Made by a program: the position numbers and the translations under genes. DNA of 64,000 bases from JAJTFA01 sp044351265 (lineage in GTDB: Bacteria; Bacteroidota; Bacteroidia; UKL13-3): assembly GCA_044351265.1 (NCBI GenBank), contig JBILGC010000001.1, positions 1 to 64,000 of the forward strand, read 5' to 3'. How positions within the stretch are numbered: the first letter of the stretch is position 1; every line of letters begins with the position of its first letter. Below are positions 59,001 to 64,000 of the stretch, in pieces. Under the pieces are notes generated by a model. That model was not told the DNA's origin, searched no databases, and worked only from the letters and a program-made list of their open reading frames with translations.

Positions 59001-62000
59001 GCAACATTGAAGGTGCTGAAGTCATGTGCACTGAACCAATGGTAGTTGCTATACCCTGAGAGGTTGATCTGCTGCTTCCGCTGAAATCGCTATTCAGGTT
59101 GTTTGCCGATGCACCGGTAATACCCTTTCCGTATACATACCATACCTCCTGGTTAGATGTGTTTAGTCCAAGGTTTCCGGTAGCAGGTGCAGTAAACAAG
59201 TTGGTTAAATTTAATTGCCCTGCACTATTACCAGCCTGAACATAGTAACTAATATTATCACTGGTTGAATTGGTTCTCCAATTGGCAATATTATTAGCTG
59301 ACAGACCCCACTCAGCAACAGTTGATGTATTGGCTGTTGTGAGCAAGTTGTACATGCTTGTGTTGTTGAGGTAAGTGGTATTGGAAGGTGTTGAAGTCTG
59401 ATTACTTAAGGCATAGTGGTTTCCTGAACCACCAGTTCTGCGGTTGGCAAAAATATTGTTGCGCAGAGCCATATAAGTATTGATTTCAGTACCTGTATTG
59501 TTGCCCCTTAGCAGAGCATAGGTATTTTGCGGACCTGCACCTGCTGCAGCACCATCAATAAGTACAGAGTTATTGATTGCGTTTAAGATTAATGAGGTAT
59601 TAGAGGTATATAACATAATACCGTTCAATTGAACATTGCCTGCAAAACCATTGCCTAAGGTTACCTGATTGTTGTATAAGTTAGCAGTAGTACTGCCGCC
59701 TCCAATGGAAATACCCGCAGCTACAGGAGCCGGATATACACTAACACTGCTACTTGCATTGGTAATATCCCAAACACGATTGGCATTTAATACAATATCC
59801 TGACCAGAGGTTTGTAAAATACCATGTACTGTAGTTGGCACATTGCCTGTGTTGGTAGCACGAATAGCACTTACCAGGTTGTTGCTTATGTTAGCAATAG
59901 TAGAAGTATTAACAGCCGAATAGATACCTATTGCTACACCGGTAGTTGAGGTGCTTATACTGGATGTTTTAATTTCCCGCACTGTATTGTTGCTGATGGT
60001 TGGGAAGCCAGAATTTTGAACCATAACACCATACAAGAAGGTAGATGTACCCACACCGGTTGATGTAAGATTAGCAATGGTATTGTTAGTTATGCTGTAA
60101 GAAGGCGTTGTGAATGCATTTACAGAAACTAACATGCCGTAATGAGTTGTGTTACCTGCAAACACGATATTGTTTGAGTTGGTTGCGTGTCCGACAATAT
60201 TACCAGAAATAGGAGCACTAACCGTTCCTCCAATCACGTAAATACCTATAAATTGAGCAAACGTATTAGGGGTTGGGATGGCAATCCCCTGTATATTATT
60301 ATTTACTATCTGAATGTTATTTGCTCCTTGGTAAATGATTCCAAAGAAGGAGGCAGAAGGTTGCCAATTAATACCGTTAGCCACTACTGCATCTCCTACA
60401 GTATTGCCGTTAATTACGGTATTTCCGGCCTCAGCCCTTATACCTGTAAACTGACCGGTGGCAGCCTGGTTGGTGAAAGATATATTTCTGATGGTATTTC
60501 CGCTGATAAGGGTATTGGCACCGTTTCCTACACTGGTACGGATACCTGTGAAACCAAGGTTATTAGGATTAACCCATGCAGAACCACCGCAATTTACAGC
60601 TGTACCACCAATAAAGTTATTGGAAATGGTATGGCCACTGGCAAATGCGCCTGGCAGGAATACAATACCCTGGAATGTTCCGGTAATATTAGGCACAAAT
60701 CCAAGGTTGTAGAAAATGCTATTACCCGAAATCACAAAACCATCTCCATTGTTTCCAACAACACCAATACCTGCAGTTACCATGTTAGATATTTCATTAT
60801 TGGTAATTACGATATTGTTGTTATACACGTTGGGCGCTCCGAAAGAATATACACTTGAATTGGCAGGAATACCATCAGGCAATGTTGCTATCGTATTGTT
60901 GGTAAGTACACAATTCGTTACCGTATCAAAAGAACATGCGGTGGTGAGGAACTGGTTGTTCACGCCTACACGGAATTCAATAGAACCTCCGGCCTGATTT
61001 GCATTACCTGATTCAATGATACAGTTGCGAATAGCCACACCGGTTGCACTACTCACCGTTATTACACTGCTTCCGGTACCTGCACCATAAGTTCCTGTTG
61101 GTGCAGTATTGCGGATGCGAAGCAGACGCTGGCTCGCTGTACCACCTGTTGGGATACCGCTTATTTTCACCCTGTCGGCACCAATTAAGGTAATGAGTCC
61201 GAAGAAAGTAGAAGGATTGTTATAGCTTCCCTGAATCAAGCGAGGGGTAGTGGCAGAAGCATTCGGACGAATAGTTAAACTAAAAGTACCTGCTCCTACT
61301 CCGTCTTCAGCCATTCTGTTTAATGGAATAGCGCCTGTTTCTGCAGTAAGGTCTGAAGTGATTTCCGCAACTATGTTCCCACCGAGGGTTCTGCTGTTTA
61401 GGAATTCAAACAAGCCACCTGCATTGGTAAGGGAGGTATAGGTCTGACCTGCACCAACCTGAAGCACAGTGTTTGCTGGAATTACCGGCAGGAAGCTGTA
61501 TCTGCTTGGATTACGCGGATACTGGCTAATTGTGTTAACATCAGTACCTACTGCCAGAATTGGGAAAGAACCCAGATTCGAGGCAGCATCCTGAGCAACT
61601 ACAAAGTAGCGGATGGTATCGGATAGTGTTAATGTAGGACTGAAAACCAGGTAATCGATATTGAAACTGGCAACTGCATTGGTTGCATTACCTGTAACAG
61701 TAAGCGCAGATGATGAGAACCAGTTAACACCGTCACGGCTGTAATAAAGCTTAGGCCTATTAGCACCTGACATAACGATGCCATTATTATCTGTAATCAC
61801 CACGTTTGTCAATGTACGAATACCGGTTAAACTACCCGCATTAGACATAGGAGTGTATGCTATTACCGGAGCAAATGCGTCAGGAGCCATTGTAAAATTA
61901 CCTGCATGTGCACCAATATCTGAAGGTGTGTTAGAAGCGCGGCTATTGTTGTAATAATCCGTTGATACAATAGTAACGGTAGGATCACCACTGCGCTCAG

Positions 62001-64000
62001 CAGGATTGCTTGATTGCAGCGACAAATCTACGTTAGGAGAAACAGCAGTTGCAGCTGCACTAAAGTTAGGTGATGCAGATGATGATGCCTGATCTAAACC
62101 TGTAATCGCTTTCCAACTCATAGAGTCTCCTCCAAGCAACGCATAGCGTGAATTGGTTTGCACTATGCCACCTGCAATACCTCCAACGCCTGGCGTATGG
62201 ATTATATTGTAATTACTGGTAATGCGCAATGAATCTTGTAGGCGTATACCAAAGTTGAAACCAGTGGCTGCCCCATTGCTGATGGTATTGGCAAAAATGT
62301 TATTCCTGATGTCCATCTGCTGACCTGAAGTGATTAGAGCAGAGCTTTCAAATGCACTGGTAAGTGCTGCACCAGCAGCAGGACCTCCGGCCATAAACAC
62401 CGTGTTATGATAATAGAAACATTGGGTGGTGTTTTGATGCCAAATACCCCTGATGGTTGCTGCGTTAGTATACAGGTTTGCTGCAGTGTCAATACCCATA
62501 CGCACCATATTGTTCGCAAGGGTTAAGAATCCATTGTTTACCTGGATACCAGTTAATACTGGAGTTGCCGTAGATGCACTGGTAACGCTATGCACCAAGT
62601 TGCGCAATACATTGCTGTTGTTACCAATTACTGAGGTCGAAGTCGAAAGGTACATACCTGCAACAGATACACTGGAGTTATTGACTGCATGAACCAAATT
62701 ACTAATACGGTTGTCGTTATAGTTAGCGTTTACAGTAAAAGCAGCATTAACCATTAACCCTACAAGGGAAGATGCTGTGGTAATGCCTGTATTGGAACTG
62801 GTACTAATCAGGTTACGGATAATATTGCCTGATACATTAGCATTTTGCGAACCACCGCTATTGTATAAGATACCAATCATCTGGGCAGAAGTTGATGTAG
62901 GATTGGTCCATCCCATACTGTCAACAATATTATTGCTGATGCTCAACGCTCCATTCAATGTAGTAGTGCTTGCAATACCAATTACATTGGCTAAGGTAGT
63001 GGTACCAGTGTAAGTTGAACGTGAACTGATACCATAAACGGTATTGCCATTAATAATTGGCGTTCCGCTTGTAACTAAAATCGGTCTTACAGATGTACTT
63101 GCTGCTGTGCCATTAGCCGCAATGAGTGTGCGAACTGTATTATTATTAATAGTTAAACTCAGTGTACTATGAGTTGAAACAATTCCCATTAATGCAGCTG
63201 CTGTTGTAGTGCCGGAATTAGCTGCATTAGTGTAGAAGCCTTGTAAGAAATTATTGCTAATATTCACCACATTGGCGCTTCCACTTTGTGAGATTATACC
63301 TGTAATACCTGCTATTGTTCCGGTATTCACCACGGTAATATTCAGAATAGAGTCATTCTGGATAGTAAGATTACCTGTTGACGAGGTGCTTATACCTTGG
63401 AAACGACCATTATTCAATGAGAAAATAGGAAGAGTATAAGATCCTATTCTATTATTATTAATAGTATATACCGCAGATGTACCCTGAGCAAGAATACCAG
63501 TAAATGTACCAGTTCCTGAAGTACTTGTTAAGGATATATTTTGGATTATATTGCCGTTGATAACAGTTCCTGTACCCGTTCCTGAAGTAGCCCAGATTGC
63601 ACTGAATGTAACGGAGGCGCTATTTGTGAATGCTGCTCCAGCCGCAAAAGGTTCTCTTCCTCCAATATAATTGCCATTTATCTGATTACCGTTAGAAGTT
63701 GCACCAGGGAAGAAATTAATTGGTGACAACGAGGTAGAAGTGCTGATTCCATAGTTGAAATAAAAGTGATTATTGTTGATTCGGAAGTTGTCAGCATTAC
63801 CCTGATTACCTACAACAATGCCGCTTGTGGTAAAGTTCATAAACTTACAATTATCTACACTAATTCCTGAATTAAACCGCGGAGATACACCTAAAATATT
63901 AAGGCCTATTGCCATCATTGTTGTACCGCCTGTTAAATCTTGACGGAAATAGCAATTGCTGAATAAGGTATTAGAAAAACCGCGGGTAGTGGTGTTGTTA
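56077..64000 (-). CDS. Giant T9SS-exported beta-helix/IPT-repeat protein (5' end beyond window)
   Basis: At least 2640 residues. The minus-strand frame stays open to the last base of the window, so the ATG at 63918 is internal and the N-terminus is missing. From N to C: a parallel beta-helix of many NxI/NNxI repeats (ISNNFLQGFY, INGNTVYGIS); an Ig-like linker (about 690-800); a second beta-helix (about 810-1560); a segment with ASISWGASAPTG; four IPT/TIG domains; a beta-rich autotransporter-like strand region; and a T9SS type A sorting domain (SVYPNPFNQQVNVQV). It is probably a surface adhesin or carbohydrate-binding protein. No catalytic site was identified. Confidence 0.8.
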   Translation of the reverse strand, partial: NNTTTRGFSNTLFSNCYFRQDLTGGTTMMAIGLNILGVSPRFNSGISVDNCKFMNFTTSGIVVGNQGNADNFRINNNHFYFNYGISTSTSLSPINFFPGATSNGNQINGNYIGGREPFAAGAAFTNSASVTFSAIWATSGTGTGTVINGNIIQNISLTSTSGTGTFTGILAQGTSAVYTINNNRIGSYTLPIFSLNNGRFQGISTSSTGNLTIQNDSILNITVVNTGTIAGITGIISQSGSANVVNISNNFLQGFYTNAANSGTTTAAALMGIVSTHSTLSLTINNNTVRTLIAANGTAASTSVRPILVTSGTPIINGNTVYGISSRSTYTGTTTLANVIGIASTTTLNGALSISNNIVDSMGWTNPTSTSAQMIGILYNSGGSQNANVSGNIIRNLISTSSNTGITTASSLVGLMVNAAFTVNANYNDNRISNLVHAVNNSSVSVAGMYLSTSTSVIGNNSNVLRNLVHSVTSASTATPVLTGIQVNNGFLTLANNMVRMGIDTAANLYTNAATIRGIWHQNTTQCFYYHNTVFMAGGPAAGAALTSAFESSALITSGQQMDIRNNIFANTISNGAATGFNFGIRLQDSLRITSNYNIIHTPGVGGIAGGIVQTNSRYALLGGDSMSWKAITGLDQASSSASPNFSAAATAVSPNVDLSLQSSNPAERSGDPTVTIVSTDYYNNSRASNTPSDIGAHAGNFTMAPDAFAPVIAYTPMSNAGSLTGIRTLTNVVITDNNGIVMSGANRPKLYYSRDGVNWFSSSALTVTGNATNAVASFNIDYLVFSPTLTLSDTIRYFVVAQDAASNLGSFPILAVGTDVNTISQYPRNPSRYSFLPVIPANTVLQVGAGQTYTSLTNAGGLFEFLNSRTLGGNIVAEITSDLTAETGAIPLNRMAEDGVGAGTFSLTIRPNASATTPRLIQGSYNNPSTFFGLITLIGADRVKISGIPTGGTASQRLLRIRNTAPTGTYGAGTGSSVITVSSATGVAIRNCIIESGNANQAGGSIEFRVGVNNQFLTTACSFDTVTNCVLTNNTIATLPDGIPANSSVYSFGAPNVYNNNIVITNNEISNMVTAGIGVVGNNGDGFVISGNSIFYNLGFVPNITGTFQGIVFLPGAFASGHTISNNFIGGTAVNCGGSAWVNPNNLGFTGIRTSVGNGANTLISGNTIRNISFTNQAATGQFTGIRAEAGNTVINGNTVGDAVVANGINWQPSASFFGIIYQGANNIQIVNNNIQGIAIPTPNTFAQFIGIYVIGGTVSAPISGNIVGHATNSNNIVFAGNTTHYGMLVSVNAFTTPSYSITNNTIANLTSTGVGTSTFLYGVMVQNSGFPTISNNTVREIKTSSISTSTTGVAIGIYSAVNTSTIANISNNLVSAIRATNTGNVPTTVHGILQTSGQDIVLNANRVWDITNASSSVSVYPAPVAAGISIGGGSTTANLYNNQVTLGNGFAGNVQLNGIMLYTSNTSLILNAINNSVLIDGAAAGAGPQNTYALLRGNNTGTEINTYMALRNNIFANRRTGGSGNHYALSNQTSTPSNTTYLNNTSMYNLLTTANTSTVAEWGLSANNIANWRTNSTSDNISYYVQAGNSAGQLNLTNLFTAPATGNLGLNTSNQEVWYVYGKGITGASANNLNSDFSGSSRSTSQGIATTIGSVHMTSAPSMLPIAAIASAAPSANTTTSYTFASRPVASISWGASAPTGATVYDFTGVNPPAAPAGNFNNRYVRTDVSGGTPPYTYGLTYNFNPANLGGMQNANNLRLATSNATVPSSWTTQFTTNSNGSTGIASVSGISTTGSAITFTGTELNAPPTISAFTPNARQVGGSVTISGSLFTGATAVSFNGTAQPTFTVVNDTTITTTVPTGATAGPVSVTNPFGIGTSASNFTVIPAPTVSGLSVTSGTFGTAVTITGTGFTWATQVQFNTTNAVFTVVNNTTITCTVPSGATTGVVTVTNPAGNASSTATFTVFPVPTITTFTPTSGPVGTSVTITGTEFNAITNVRFSGVNASFTVNSTTSITATVPSGAVTGTITILNGSGTATSSSNFAVTTPPSINGFSPTAGGTGTTVTISGSNFTGATAVTFNGVSATFTVVNATTITATVPATANTGLIAVTTPSGTSTSSSTFTVYLDLTVSTNTGVTGTYNNITVTSTGTANLVGSLLAIGNVTVQSGGVMNFGTEVLNGNGNFTANGGSRITTGSVNGISATGGISGSIQMNGTRTYSGRVEYNGAVAQNTGNAIAGIDSLIINNTNGVTLSASRSLNWINLQSGVLALGNNSLTLNPGGNIVGMNASNWIRTNGSGTLRRTVSNNNTAVLFPVGSDGYSPVQVTLSLASTTDVIGARVFYGVLTSGTSGAPANTSMVNRTWVLDESVAGGSTATVNLEWADTMETGGFNRTNCGISWYRSAPGSWMAPATYGAATGSNPFSVTRTGLTTFSAFAVGDNLANATLPVQLTKLVANKAGEDVIVSWSTASEFNNSHFEVERSFNGADFEMAGKVDGFGFTNSESNYNFVDEKAALNPTAQVIYYRLKQVDFDGKHTFYGPVAVNINKLVANVNVSVYPNPFNQQVNVQVVSPESGAMQISITDLQGRAVYTGTHEVNKGLQVISLDGIDTLKDGVYFMNSNINGNVSRVKLVKAGN
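57615..58575 (-). repeat. Four tandem IPT/TIG domains
   Basis: Four copies of about 80 residues, each beginning PT/SI..F(S/T)P, then G..VTI.G..F, V.FNG or V.FN/SG, FTV.N.TTIT..VP.GA..G.I.V and a closing Ser/Thr-rich TFTV. They lie between the second beta-helix and the C-terminal region of the giant secreted protein. Confidence 0.8.

Noticed and set aside
60187..60858. A 223-residue plus-strand open frame
   Set aside because: It is antisense to the beta-helix repeats of the giant gene and shows a Ser/Thr/Asn composition set by the complementary strand.
58000..63900. Possible CRISPR array from repeated short words at the right end
   Set aside because: The repeats are codon-level echoes of beta-helix and IPT modules inside one open frame, not spaced identical repeats with unique spacers.

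Overview
The window looks like a chromosome segment from a member of the Bacteroidota, probably of the Chitinophagales/Sphingobacteriales type. Four things point there: several very long exported proteins end in type IX secretion (T9SS) sorting domains; promoters follow the Bacteroidota -33 TTG / -7 TAnnTTTG pattern; phylum-typical small proteins are present (IPExxxVDY family, DUF2795-like, and the ~165-residue family often mislabelled 'ABC transporter ATPase'); and a 2-oxoacid dehydrogenase E1 has its alpha and beta chains fused. Base composition is moderately AT-rich and is clearly more AT-rich in the first 4.2 kb.

Region 1 (1-4.6 kb) is an AT-rich block of six unidirectional genes that I mostly cannot assign. 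It abuts a tRNA gene with anticodon CAT. A displaced copy of the tRNA 3' end lies 128 bp beyond the gene, so this is probably part of an integrated island. One gene resembles the OGG/HhH-GPD DNA-glycosylase fold.

Region 2 (4.7-14.4 kb) is housekeeping: fused E1 dehydrogenase, universal stress protein plus Kef-type antiporter, TrmB, a DUF456-like membrane protein, MenE, RecJ and TsaB.

Region 3 (14.4-28 kb) is the most distinctive block. A 1990-residue T9SS-exported beta-propeller/5'-nucleotidase is divergent from a PhoX-like phosphatase. The latter is followed by a tightly packed set of envelope redox genes: a di-heme MauG/CcpA-type peroxidase, a Rieske lipoprotein, and a cytochrome c fused to a copper type II (PHM-like) monooxygenase. 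A metallo-beta-lactamase/rhodanese sulfur enzyme follows.

Region 4 (28-39 kb) holds conserved clusters: acpP-fabF-rnc on the minus strand, then IPExxxVDY-pyk with a Kazal-type inhibitor gene, rplM-rpsI-rpsB-tsf-pyrH-frr, and a GT51 transglycosylase.

Region 5 (39-45 kb) is more accessory. It has a CarF/PEDS1 plasmalogen-type desaturase with a Crp-family regulator, a GC-rich palindrome, tRNA-Arg(CCT), a T9SS secreted protein bracketed by short repeats, and metG.

Region 6 (45-56 kb) contains two FAD enzymes, an MscS channel, FtsH, a LutC-like protein, LpxH, a secreted propeller-like protein, PrfA and an SRPBCC protein.

Region 7 (56 kb to the end) is the 3' part of a giant minus-strand T9SS protein made of parallel beta-helices and four IPT/TIG repeats. 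Its reading frame runs off the window. No CRISPR array, rRNA, transposase or integrase gene was seen.
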